Below are positions 56,302 through 64,000 of a stretch of 64,000 nt of DNA, piece after piece (position 1 is the stretch's first letter; the number at the start of each line of letters is the position of its first letter). The notes under the pieces are model-generated. The model saw only the letters and a list, made by a program, of their open reading frames with translations. It was not told the origin of the DNA and did not search any database. Made by a program: the position numbers and the translations under genes. The DNA is taken from the NCBI GenBank assembly GCA_947630175.1, contig CANRGJ010000012.1, positions 1 to 64,000 on the forward strand. The letters run 5' to 3'. Source of the DNA: an uncultured Ruminiclostridium sp. GTDB lineage: Bacteria > Bacillota > Clostridia > Oscillospirales > Ruminococcaceae.

Positions 56302-57243
56302 ATGAAAAAAGATTCAAAAATTTACGTCGCCGGTCACAGAGGATTGTTTGGCTCCGCCATAATGCGTGCATTGGAACGGAACGGCTTTAACAATATTCTC
56401 ACTCGGACACATACTGAGCTTGATCTGACAGATGGAGCTGCAACTAAGAATTTTTTTGAAAAGGAACGTCCTGAATATGTTTTTGTCGCGGCAGCTAAAG
56501 TAGGCGGTATCAATGCAAACAATACATACATGGCGGATTTTGCCATGGAAAATCTGCTGATCACTTGCAATGTTCTCAAAGCCGCACATGAAACAGGTGT
56601 AAAAAAATTGCTCTATTTGGGTTCGTCCTGCATATACCCGAGAAATTCTGCTCAGCCCGTAAAAGAGGAATACTTGCTGACAGGTTTGCCTGAACCGACA
56701 AACGAGGGATATGCTATTGCTAAAATCGCAGGCGTGCGTTTGTGTGATTATTATAAACGGCAGTATGGAGATGATTTCGTAAGCTGTATTCCCGCGAATG
56801 TCTACGGAGAAAATGATGATCTGGATCCTGAAAAAAGTCATGTGATACCTGCTCTGATCCAACGATTCCACAATGCAAAGTTAAAAAATCTTCCTTATGT
56901 TGAAATTTGGGGTACCGGTATCGCAGAGCGAGAATTTATGCACGTAGATGATGGTGCAAATGCTTGTCTTTATGTTATGGAAAAGTATGAAGGCCCCGGA
57001 ACTATAAATATAGGCTTGGGATATACTACTTCGATACGAGAATTAGCAGAAGAAATTCGTCAAGTGACCGGATATGAGGGTGAGATCCGTTATGATGCAA
57101 CCAAACCTGATGGTATGCCAAAAAGACTTTTGGACAGCAGCAAAATAGACATTTTAGGTTGGAAACCTCAGATAACACTTAGAGAAGGTCTAAATAGTGA
57201 ATATTCTTGGTATTTAGAGAAAGCAGCAGGAGGACAGAAATAA
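56302..57243 (+). CDS. fcl: GDP-L-fucose synthase-type epimerase/reductase
   Basis: 313 residues, the family length. GHRGLFGSAIMRALER starts the NADP-binding fold. The active site is visible as YLGSSCIYPRNS (Ser, Cys) and GYAIAKIAGVRLCDYY (Tyr, Lys), with the HVIPALIQRFHNAK catalytic His region. Normally makes GDP-fucose from GDP-4-keto-6-deoxymannose by epimerising C3 and C5 and reducing C4. In this locus it could act on the matching heptose derivative. Its stop TAA overlaps the ATG of the next gene by one base. Confidence 0.9.
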   Translation: MKKDSKIYVAGHRGLFGSAIMRALERNGFNNILTRTHTELDLTDGAATKNFFEKERPEYVFVAAAKVGGINANNTYMADFAMENLLITCNVLKAAHETGVKKLLYLGSSCIYPRNSAQPVKEEYLLTGLPEPTNEGYAIAKIAGVRLCDYYKRQYGDDFVSCIPANVYGENDDLDPEKSHVIPALIQRFHNAKLKNLPYVEIWGTGIAEREFMHVDDGANACLYVMEKYEGPGTINIGLGYTTSIRELAEEIRQVTGYEGEIRYDATKPDGMPKRLLDSSKIDILGWKPQITLREGLNSEYSWYLEKAAGGQK

Positions 57244-58409
57244 TGCTAAATATTCCATTGATGAGCAACAATATATCCGAAGATGATAAAGAAAAGCTTA
57301 TTGATTTTATCCGCACATCAGATCGATTTACTAACGGCTCAAAAGTACGGGAATTTGAGGATGCTTGGAGCAATTGGCTGGGAGTTAAACACAGTTTATT
57401 TGTCAATTCCGGAGCATCGGCAAATTACATAACAATGGCGGTGCTTAAAGAACTTTACGGAGAGGGCGAAGTCATAGTTCCTCCCATAGCGTGGAGCAGC
57501 GATATTTCTTCGGTATTTGCAGCAGGACTGACCCCTGTTTTTGCAGATGTTAATATCAGTACCCTTTCCATGGATGAAAATGAAATTCTGTCACATATTA
57601 CAGATAAGACACGAGCAGTATTTCTGACCCATGTTTTGGGCCTTAATGGTCTGACACCTCGTCTGTTGGCAGAGCTTGAAAAACGTGGGATCCCATTGAT
57701 CGAAGATGTCTGCGAATCTCACGGTGCAACAATGGGCGGAAAAAAGTGCGGATCATTTGGTCTTGCATCTAACTTTTCATTTTACTATGCTCACCATATG
57801 AGTACTATTGAAGGCGGAGTAATATGCACAAATGATGAAAAATTCTACCAGATGTGCCGTATGTTCCGCAGCCACGGTATGGTTAGAGAATTAACAGACG
57901 AAAATATGAAACAAGAGTATGCGGAGAAATATCCGGAGCTGCGTCCCGAATTTCTCTTTGCAGTACCCGGTTATAATATGCGCAGTACCGAATTGAACGC
58001 TGTTATCGGACTGAATCAGTTAAAGCGACTGGACGAAAATAACAAACGGAGGATAGAGAATTTTAAGCTTTTTATTGAAAATCTTGATCCTGAAAAATAT
58101 TATACGGATTTTGAAATGGAAGGTCAGGTCAATTATGCATTTATTGTTCTTTTGCGCCATCCTGACCGTAAACAGTTTGATGCGTTGACGGAACTGTTGC
58201 GATCAGAAAATGTGGAGTTTCGAAGAGGCACAGCCGGTGGAGGAAATTTGGCTCGACAGCCTTTTGTTCGGAATCGTATGCCAGAATTTGACCCTTCATT
58301 ATTGAAAAATGCGGATTTTATCCATTTCTATGGATTCTATACGGGTAACTATCCAAGCTTGGAAAGCGAGAAAATTATAAGACTTTGTGAGTTGTTGAAT
58401 AGAGTCTAA
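57243..58409 (+). CDS. ColD/RfbH-like PLP 3-dehydratase (DegT fold, His in place of Lys)
   Basis: 388 residues from the ATG at 57243 (GGAGG upstream). It has the DegT/DnrJ/EryC1/StrS aminotransferase fold: NSGASANYITMAVLK, PIAWSSDISSVFAAG, and EDVCESHGATMGGKKCGSFG with the PLP Asp. At the place of the internal-aldimine Lys, the sequence reads SFYYAHHMSTIEGG, with His184 where aminotransferases have Lys. That change is the hallmark of GDP-4-keto-6-deoxymannose 3-dehydratase (ColD) and CDP-glucose E1/RfbH, which remove the C3 hydroxyl. It therefore probably makes a 3,6-dideoxy sugar, not an amino sugar. The SFYPAHH motif is recalled from the E1 group; here it is SFYYAHH. Confidence 0.87.
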   Translation: MLNIPLMSNNISEDDKEKLIDFIRTSDRFTNGSKVREFEDAWSNWLGVKHSLFVNSGASANYITMAVLKELYGEGEVIVPPIAWSSDISSVFAAGLTPVFADVNISTLSMDENEILSHITDKTRAVFLTHVLGLNGLTPRLLAELEKRGIPLIEDVCESHGATMGGKKCGSFGLASNFSFYYAHHMSTIEGGVICTNDEKFYQMCRMFRSHGMVRELTDENMKQEYAEKYPELRPEFLFAVPGYNMRSTELNAVIGLNQLKRLDENNKRRIENFKLFIENLDPEKYYTDFEMEGQVNYAFIVLLRHPDRKQFDALTELLRSENVEFRRGTAGGGNLARQPFVRNRMPEFDPSLLKNADFIHFYGFYTGNYPSLESEKIIRLCELLNRV

Positions 58410-58431
58410 AAACAAAAAAGGAGGAAATAAT

Positions 58432-58602
58432 TTGAGCATAAAAGATATGGGAAAGATTCTTGTTACAGGCGGGGGCGGCTTTGTCGAAACCAACGGAGGT
58501 ACAGATCATCAATTAAAATATGACTTTGTTGAAATTTCCATAATTACACCTATATGTCTCCTTGACATTACCATCCTGACACAGTGTTACGGTCGGAGGT
58601 GA
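58432..58602 (+). pseudogene. Truncated SDR/epimerase remnant
   Basis: After GGAGG at 58420-58424, a TTG start reads MSIKDMGKILVTGGGGFV, the beginning of a sugar-nucleotide epimerase, and then changes abruptly to unrelated sequence ending at TGA 58600-58602 (56 residues). Only the first Rossmann strand and glycine motif survive. It looks like the head of a deleted epimerase gene. Confidence 0.6.
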
Positions 58603-58609
58603 TGTTTGA

Positions 58610-59518
58610 ATGAAGATATATTTAGCAGGAAAGAACGGACTTGTCGGAAGTGCAATATGCAAATATTACAAAGACAAAGATGTAGAACTGATAGCAACAT
58701 CCTCGGCTGAGGTAGATCTGCGGGATCATAGTCAAATCAGCAATTATTTGCACAAGACAAAGCCTGATGTTATGATCCTTTCAGCGGCAAAACACGGTGG
58801 CGTAGCAAGCTATATGGCTTCGCCGCTGGAATATTACAGGGATAACTTGCTTATATCTGCCAACTCCATCACTGCGGCGGCTGAAAATGGCATTGAGAGA
58901 CTAATTAATATCGGAGCAAGTTGTGTTTATGCTGAAGGATTAAAAGGTCCGCTTACAGAGGATATGATTTTTAACGGAAATGTTCAAAAAGCAACAGAAC
59001 CATACGGTATGGCGAAGGCTGCCGGAATGAAACTTTGCGAATACTACAATTTGTGTATGGGCTTAAGGTATACATCCGTTCTATTGCCAAATCTTTATGG
59101 AGACGGAGAAGGGTACAAACCCGATATGTCATCGGTATTGCCTTCAATGATGGAACGTTTTCACAAAGCTGTTGTAGATGGTGCGGAAACTGTTACTATT
59201 TGGGGTACCGGCCGTGTAAAAAGAGAATTTCTACACGTTTATGATCTCGCAAGTGCAATAGATACCTTGATAAACAGCGAATTTTCCGAGCCCTATATAA
59301 ATATTGGCGCATCGGAAATGGACACGATCTCTCATCTTGCGGAACTTATGAAAGAAATAAGCGGATTTAGCGGAGAGATAGCTCATGATTTATCAAAACC
59401 TGAGGGAGCGCAGCGGGAAAAGCTGGATTGCACAAAGATAGGCCGTTTGGGCTGGACACCAAAAATTGGACTGCGAGAAGGGCTGATCCGGCGTTATAGA
59501 AATATTTATGGTCGTTAA
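58610..59518 (+). CDS. Fucose/colitose-synthase-type epimerase/reductase, second copy
   Basis: 302 residues. Same family as the gene at 56302 but diverged: YLAGKNGLVGSAICKYY, INIGASCVYAEGLKG (Ser to Ala nearby, Cys kept), PYGMAKAAGMKLCEYY (Tyr, Lys) and MSSVLPSMMERFHK. Two such enzymes beside a ColD-like dehydratase suggest one acts like ColC (epimerising/reducing after 3-deoxygenation) and the other on the same or a parallel intermediate. GGAGG precedes the ATG. Confidence 0.85.
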   Translation: MKIYLAGKNGLVGSAICKYYKDKDVELIATSSAEVDLRDHSQISNYLHKTKPDVMILSAAKHGGVASYMASPLEYYRDNLLISANSITAAAENGIERLINIGASCVYAEGLKGPLTEDMIFNGNVQKATEPYGMAKAAGMKLCEYYNLCMGLRYTSVLLPNLYGDGEGYKPDMSSVLPSMMERFHKAVVDGAETVTIWGTGRVKREFLHVYDLASAIDTLINSEFSEPYINIGASEMDTISHLAELMKEISGFSGEIAHDLSKPEGAQREKLDCTKIGRLGWTPKIGLREGLIRRYRNIYGR

Positions 59519-59545
59519 ATAATTTTATTTCAAGGAGGAATACGA

Positions 59546-60562
59546 ATGAAAGCATTAATAACCGGGATAACGGGAATGGTAGGCTCGCATTTGGCGGACT
59601 ATTTGTTGGAAGAAACAGATTGGGAGATATACGGAGCGTGCAGGTGGAGGAGCCCGTTAGATAATGTATCCCACTTGATCGAGAGAGTAAACAATAAAGA
59701 TCGTGTATATTTTGAATATGCCGATCTGAATGACACAGTATCGCTCATACATCTGATGGAAAAAGTAAGACCGGACTATATATTTCATTTGGCAGCACAA
59801 AGTTATCCGTTGACAAGTTTTGATTCGCCGATAGATACGCTGAATACAAACATACTGGGTACTTGCCGTTTATTAGAAGCAGTGCGTGCAGTGGGTATCG
59901 ACCCTGTGATCCATGTATGCGCATCTTCGGAAGTATTCGGTAAGATACCGCCGGAAAAGAAGCCCGCAACAGGTATTCATGAGGAATGTCCGTTTCATCC
60001 GGCATCACCGTATGCCATCTCTAAAGTAGGTACCGATCTTTTGGGACGGTATTATGCAGAAGCATATAACATGAAAGTGATGACAACACGTATGTTCACC
60101 CATACAGGTCCTCGGCGCGGAGATGTCTTTCATGAATCCACATTTGCAAAACAAATTGCCATGATCGAGGCAGGACTTATAGAACCTGTTGTAAAAGTAG
60201 GCAACCTCAAATCTCTGAGGACATATGCCGATGTGCGTGACGCAGTAAGGGCATACTATATGCTTGTAACAATAAATCCAATTCCCGGTGAGTATTACAA
60301 TATAGGCGGCAGTTATACCTGCACCGTAGGAGATACACTAAATACGTTGCTGACATTCTCTCCAAAGAAAGATGAGATCCGCATAGAAGTTGATCCGGAA
60401 CGTCTGCGTCCGATAGACGCAGATCTTCAGGTACCTGATTGCACTAAGTTCAAAAAGCATTCCGGTTGGGAGCCGGTTATCCCCTATGAACAAACCATGC
60501 ATGATCTTCTTGATTATTGGAGAATGCGCATAAGGAATGGAGAACAATTCTTAACAAGATAA
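59546..60562 (+). CDS. GDP-mannose 4,6-dehydratase-type enzyme (GDP-mannose or GDP-heptose)
   Basis: 338 residues. NADP site ALITGITGMVGSHLADYL, VCASSEVFGKIPPEKK (Ser, Glu) and SPYAISKVGTDLLGRYY (Tyr, Lys) show an active short-chain dehydratase; ARMFTHTGPRRGDVF-like MFTHTGPRRGDVFHES is the GDP-mannose dehydratase signature. The genes that follow build GDP-D-glycero-D-manno-heptose, so the true substrate may be that compound (as in DmhA-type enzymes) instead of GDP-mannose. AAGGAGG upstream. Confidence 0.88.
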   Translation: MKALITGITGMVGSHLADYLLEETDWEIYGACRWRSPLDNVSHLIERVNNKDRVYFEYADLNDTVSLIHLMEKVRPDYIFHLAAQSYPLTSFDSPIDTLNTNILGTCRLLEAVRAVGIDPVIHVCASSEVFGKIPPEKKPATGIHEECPFHPASPYAISKVGTDLLGRYYAEAYNMKVMTTRMFTHTGPRRGDVFHESTFAKQIAMIEAGLIEPVVKVGNLKSLRTYADVRDAVRAYYMLVTINPIPGEYYNIGGSYTCTVGDTLNTLLTFSPKKDEIRIEVDPERLRPIDADLQVPDCTKFKKHSGWEPVIPYEQTMHDLLDYWRMRIRNGEQFLTR

Positions 60563-60581
60563 ATTAAGTGAGGGTAAATAT

Positions 60582-61595
60582 ATGGTTATTACACAGACAC
60601 CGTTCAGGATCTCTTTTTTTGGAGGCGGAACAGATTTTCCGGGATTTTATGAGAAATACGGCGGACAAGTTTTGTCTACCAGCATAGACAAATACTGTTA
60701 TTTATCGGTACGGCATCTTCCGCCTTTCTTTGATTATTCCAATTATATTTCCTATTCCAAAACAGAACGCACGGTAAGTATAGATGAGATCCAACATCCT
60801 GCAGTCAGGGAAGCCATGAAATTCTTGGATATGCACGAATTGAGCATACTTTACGATGCGGATCTTCCGGCTCGAACAGGACTTGGAACAAGTAGTTCTT
60901 TTGCGGTGGGACTGCTCTCGGCATTCTATGCTCTTAAAGGAAAATATGCGGACAAGCGTCGTCTTGCGGACGAAGCGATCTATCTTGAACGTGTACTGTG
61001 CAAAGAAAGCGGTGGAGTACAGGACCAGATAGCTGCATCATTTGGCGGTCTAAATAAGATAGTATTCGGACCGGAAGGTTATGAAGTGCTGCCTGTGATT
61101 GTAGGCAATGATACCAAAGAAGTGCTCAGCAACAACCTGATGTTGTTCTTTACGGGTATCTCCCGCTTTTCCTCGGATATTCAGGTGGAGCAGGAGAAAA
61201 ATCTTGATAAGAAAAACAGTCAGCTCCTGAAAATGAAAGGCTTGGTCGATGATGCTGAAAAGGCGCTGATAGAAAAACGCGTTGACGATTTCGGAGCGCT
61301 GTTGGATTATGAGTGGAACCTGAAGCGTGAAATTAACGGAAAAGTATCCAATCCCGTTATTGATGCACATTACCAAAAGGCTGTATCCGCAGGAGCGCTT
61401 GGAGGAAAACTGTTGGGTGCCGGCGGAGGCGGATTTCTGCTGTTCTATGTTCCGCAAAACAAGCAGGAAGCGGTACGAAGGGCTCTCGAAGGCCTGATGG
61501 AGATCCCGTTTGATTTTGAAAACGGAGGCAGCAGGATATTATATTACGCTCCGGAGATATATGATCCGGACAAAAGAAAGGTTTGGGAATCATGA
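60582..61595 (+). CDS. hddA: D-glycero-D-manno-heptose 7-phosphate kinase
   Basis: 337 residues of the GHMP kinase family. The N-terminus ITQTPFRISFFGGGTDFPGFYEKYGG is typical for heptose kinases; the ATP loop is GLGTSSSFAVGLL at 100-110 and the C-terminal loop GGKLLGAGGGGFLLFY. It phosphorylates C1 in the GDP-heptose route. Stop and next start overlap (ATGA) with gmhA. Confidence 0.92.
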   Translation: MVITQTPFRISFFGGGTDFPGFYEKYGGQVLSTSIDKYCYLSVRHLPPFFDYSNYISYSKTERTVSIDEIQHPAVREAMKFLDMHELSILYDADLPARTGLGTSSSFAVGLLSAFYALKGKYADKRRLADEAIYLERVLCKESGGVQDQIAASFGGLNKIVFGPEGYEVLPVIVGNDTKEVLSNNLMLFFTGISRFSSDIQVEQEKNLDKKNSQLLKMKGLVDDAEKALIEKRVDDFGALLDYEWNLKREINGKVSNPVIDAHYQKAVSAGALGGKLLGAGGGGFLLFYVPQNKQEAVRRALEGLMEIPFDFENGGSRILYYAPEIYDPDKRKVWES

Positions 61596-62221
61596 AAAAG
61601 AGTACGGAAGAGTTGTTTGAGAAATACAGAGCCCAGCATAAATTCATAGCGCCGTTGGAATCGGAGATCCGTCATGCTGTGGAAATTATGGAGGATTCTT
61701 TCAAGAATGGCGGCAAGCTTCTTATATGCGGCAACGGCGGCAGCAATGCGGATGCGGGTCATATCGTCGGAGAACTGGTAAAATCCTTCAGAATTCAGCG
61801 CCCGTTGACTGATGATATAAAAAATACGCTGCAGATAGATGAGCTTAAAGAAAAGCTTCAGGGCGGACTGCCTGCAATAGATCTTGGTGCGCATACGTCC
61901 CTTGTTACCGCTATGATAAACGATGTGGGCGGTGAATACATATTTGCTCAACAGGTAATAAGTTACGGAAATGCGGGAGACGTGTTCCTCGGCATAAGCA
62001 CGTCGGGAAATTCTAAAAATATCCTTTACGCTGCGGATGCTGCAAAAGCAATGGGTATAAAGACCATTGGCCTGACAGGCCGTGACGGAGGAAAGATGAA
62101 AGATATGTTTGATCTTGCCATTATTGCCGATTCCAAAATTACAGAGGACATACAGGATATTCATTCCACTATTTATCACGTTATCTGTGCGGCTTTGGAA
62201 TGCCAGTTCTGGGGGGTATGA
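61592..62221 (+). CDS. gmhA: Sedoheptulose 7-phosphate isomerase
   Basis: 209 residues from the ATG at 61592, which overlaps the hddA stop. Makes D-glycero-D-manno-heptose 7-phosphate. CGNGGSNADAGHIVGELV carries the phosphate loop and metal-binding His/Glu, LGISTSGNSKNILYA is the SIS phosphate site, and EDIQDIHSTIYHVIC holds the Gln/His end of the active site. First enzyme of the heptose path. Confidence 0.95.
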   Translation: MKKSTEELFEKYRAQHKFIAPLESEIRHAVEIMEDSFKNGGKLLICGNGGSNADAGHIVGELVKSFRIQRPLTDDIKNTLQIDELKEKLQGGLPAIDLGAHTSLVTAMINDVGGEYIFAQQVISYGNAGDVFLGISTSGNSKNILYAADAAKAMGIKTIGLTGRDGGKMKDMFDLAIIADSKITEDIQDIHSTIYHVICAALECQFWGV

Positions 62222-63465
62222 GCAATATGACCGCAGTCATTATGGCAGGCGGCAAAGGCACGCGAATAGCATCGCTGAACAGCACTGTTCCGAAGCCACT
62301 CCTGCCGGTAGCGGGAAAACCGGTGTTAGAGCATGAAATTGAATGCCTGAGCAAACAGGGCATTACAGATATGATCATCACTGTTGGATATATGGCAGAT
62401 CAGATCTGCGACTATTTCGGCGACGGAAGCAGATTCGGCGTTAACATAGAGTATATCCGTGAGGACATACCTCTTGGCACAGCAGGTGCGCTGTATTATC
62501 TGAACGGAAAAATTAAAGACGATTTCCTGCTTTTAAACGGTGATATGATTTTTGACGTTGATTTTCAACGCTTGATGGATTTTCACAAATCCCACAAGGC
62601 TGATGTGACGCTTCTTGCCCATCCGAACGATCACCCTTACGACAGCGGGATCCTTGTTACAGATGAAAGCGGCTGTGTACTTAATTGGCTTACTAAAGAG
62701 GATGAGCGCAGATGGTATTCAAACTTTGTCAATGCGGGAATTCATGTGTTGTCTCCACGTGTGATCGAAAATTTAAAAGAAGCAAAAAAGACAGATCTGG
62801 ACAGGAATCTTCTCAAACCGTTGATCCCATCAGGAAAGATATATGCTTACCGTTCTCCAGAGTATGTTAAGGATATGGGTACGCCCGACCGAATACGTGA
62901 AGTAGAGCATGATATACAAGCAGGCTTTGTTCAAAGCAGGAACCTCAGCTGCAAACAAAAAGCTGTCTTTTTGGACAGGGACGGAACTATAAACAAATAC
63001 ACAGGTTTTCTGCGTAATATAGATGACCTTGAATTGATTGATGGTGCCGTTGAGGCAATAAGGCGAATAAATCGTAGCGGCTATCTGGTAATTGTAATTA
63101 CAAATCAACCTGTGATCGCCAGAGGTGATATCACCTGGGAAGAATTATATGAAATACATAGGAAGATGGAGACGCTCCTCGGTCAACAAGGCGCATATAT
63201 TGATGATATATTCATATGTCCCCACCATCCGGATAAAGGATTTCCGGGTGAAAGATCGGAATATAAAATTGATTGTGACTGCCGCAAACCCAAGCCTGGT
63301 CTTATATTTCAAGCAGCGGAAAAATACAACATTGATTTGTCGCAAAGCTGGATGATCGGAGACTCCATAATCGATACGCAAGCCGGGGAATCAGCAGGAT
63401 GCCATACAGTGTTGCTTGAAAACGGTATGACGTTAATTGATGCAGTAAATATGATCCTTTTTTAG
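62218..63465 (+). CDS. Heptose 1-phosphate guanylyltransferase fused to heptose bisphosphatase (HddC-GmhB)
   Basis: 415 residues. The first 235 residues form a nucleotidyltransferase: AVIMAGGKGTRIASLN, LLLNGDMIFDVDF, FVNAGIHVLSP. From about 248 a HAD phosphatase of the GmhB type follows: AVFLDRDGTINKYTGFL, VITNQPVIARGD, the zinc-binding CPHHPDKGFPGERSEY and CDCRKPKPGL, and SWMIGDSIIDTQAG. The two steps that follow HddA are thus joined in one protein, giving GDP-D-glycero-alpha-D-manno-heptose. The start at 62218 overlaps the gmhA stop; the ATG at 62227 is an alternative. Confidence 0.92.
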   Translation: MSNMTAVIMAGGKGTRIASLNSTVPKPLLPVAGKPVLEHEIECLSKQGITDMIITVGYMADQICDYFGDGSRFGVNIEYIREDIPLGTAGALYYLNGKIKDDFLLLNGDMIFDVDFQRLMDFHKSHKADVTLLAHPNDHPYDSGILVTDESGCVLNWLTKEDERRWYSNFVNAGIHVLSPRVIENLKEAKKTDLDRNLLKPLIPSGKIYAYRSPEYVKDMGTPDRIREVEHDIQAGFVQSRNLSCKQKAVFLDRDGTINKYTGFLRNIDDLELIDGAVEAIRRINRSGYLVIVITNQPVIARGDITWEELYEIHRKMETLLGQQGAYIDDIFICPHHPDKGFPGERSEYKIDCDCRKPKPGLIFQAAEKYNIDLSQSWMIGDSIIDTQAGESAGCHTVLLENGMTLIDAVNMILF

Positions 63466-63550
63466 CAGGAAATATTTTATACAAAATTGCCCTCCTGCTC
63501 TTTCCTGCTGTGTTGGTGTAAATGCTTTGGAAATCGATAGCCGGATATGA

Positions 63551-63661
63551 TTACCTGATTCCGGCGACACCTACACGATAGACAAAGGTATAGCCCACTC
63601 CCTTATAGCAGCGGAGGATACTGTGATTCTGGAAGTGCAGATAAATTGTTTGAATACATAA
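63551..63661 (+). pseudogene. Remnant of a cupin/ManC-type C-terminus
   Basis: In one frame the bases read SGDTYTIDKGIAHSLIAAED followed by TVILEVQ, the end of a cupin such as mannose-6-phosphate isomerase type II, and then stop with TAA at 63659-63661. A stop lies just upstream at 63548-63550 and no start exists. It is the tail of a deleted gene. Confidence 0.55.
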
Positions 63662-63674
63662 AAGGAGAATATGA

Positions 63675-64000
63675 ATGGAAACAATAAAATTGCTCATATG
63701 GGACCTGGACGAAACCTTCTGGAAAGGCACTCTTTCCGACGGTGAAATAACGCCCGTTCCCGAAAATATTGAGTTGGTAAAGTGCCTCACCGATCGCGGA
63801 ATAGTAAACTCGATCTGTTCCAAAAATGACTATGAAAAAACAAAAGCAAAGCTGGAGGAACTGGGTGTTTGGGAGTATTTTGTATTCCCTTCAATCGACT
63901 GGACTCCCAAGGGACAGCGCGTCAAAAACATAATTTCGGATATGAATCTGCGTCCCGTAAACTGCCTTTTCATCGACGATAACGTGAACAACCTGGAAGA
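63675..64000 (+). CDS. HAD-IIIC (FkbH-like) phosphatase domain protein, runs off the window
   Basis: The ATG at 63675 (AAGGAGAATATGA upstream) opens a frame continuing to the window end, 108 residues visible. LLIWDLDETFWKGTLSDG is HAD motif I in the FkbH form; ICSKNDYEKTKAKLEELGVW and NCLFIDDNVNNLEE are motifs II and IV. FkbH-like proteins load glyceryl-type groups onto carrier proteins or modify surface glycans. The rest lies outside, so a fused acyltransferase half cannot be excluded. Confidence 0.85.
   Translation, partial: METIKLLIWDLDETFWKGTLSDGEITPVPENIELVKCLTDRGIVNSICSKNDYEKTKAKLEELGVWEYFVFPSIDWTPKGQRVKNIISDMNLRPVNCLFIDDNVNNLE

Overview
The window looks like a chromosomal stretch of a gut-type, low-to-mid GC Firmicute, most likely a Ruminococcus-like member of the Oscillospiraceae. 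The case rests on AGGAGG-type ribosome binding sites, TTGACA-N17-TATAAT-type promoters, a T-box leader, a SAM-I riboswitch, RqcH, TrmK and YifB homologues, and a very large surface protein with InlB-type repeats. No rRNA, tRNA or CRISPR array was seen.

Layout. 1-820: the end of a serine-recombinase gene, probably the edge of an integrated element. 823-9574, minus strand: housekeeping genes (valS, a nitrilase-family amidohydrolase, an unrecognised repeat protein, rqcH, and a nif3-trmK-DUF1858 operon). 10323-18868, plus strand: a giant secreted surface protein broken by two in-frame stops and at least six frame changes. 19293-22082, minus: two M42 peptidases and a GNAT acetyltransferase. 22453-27938, minus: cimA, a nucleoside phosphorylase, leuC, leuD and leuB behind a T-box leader. 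28336-28629: a compact locus that I read as a par/Fst-like type I toxin-antitoxin module, with two convergent consensus promoters, a 31-residue membrane peptide, a shared bidirectional terminator and direct repeats. 28660-33189, minus: metK behind a SAM-I riboswitch, yifB, a uridine-kinase-like P-loop kinase and a HAD phosphatase.

33730 to the end, plus strand: one long surface-glycan locus starting at a consensus promoter. It encodes UDP-galactopyranose mutase and two GlfT2-like galactofuranosyltransferases, then a series of very large multidomain proteins. These are a 1992-residue protein (pyruvyltransferase, F420-dehydrogenase-beta-like, hexapeptide acyltransferase, epimerase, SDR, SDR); UDP-glucose dehydrogenase; a 1377-residue protein with four glycosyltransferase domains; a 1001-residue asparagine-synthetase-like plus methyltransferase protein; and a 1096-residue DUF6270-like plus GT11 plus SGNH protein. 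They are followed by a sugar-nucleotide set: GmhA, HddA and an HddC-GmhB fusion for GDP-D,D-heptose, a GDP-sugar 4,6-dehydratase, two fucose-synthase-type epimerase/reductases, and a PLP protein with His in place of the catalytic Lys, as in the ColD/RfbH 3-dehydratases. Together they predict a glycan with galactofuranose and a deoxy- or dideoxy-heptose (or a colitose-like sugar).

The spaces between housekeeping genes carry several families of short palindromic, modular repeats, two copies of which show compensatory base changes in their stems. All functions are read from sequence motifs only; no database search was possible.
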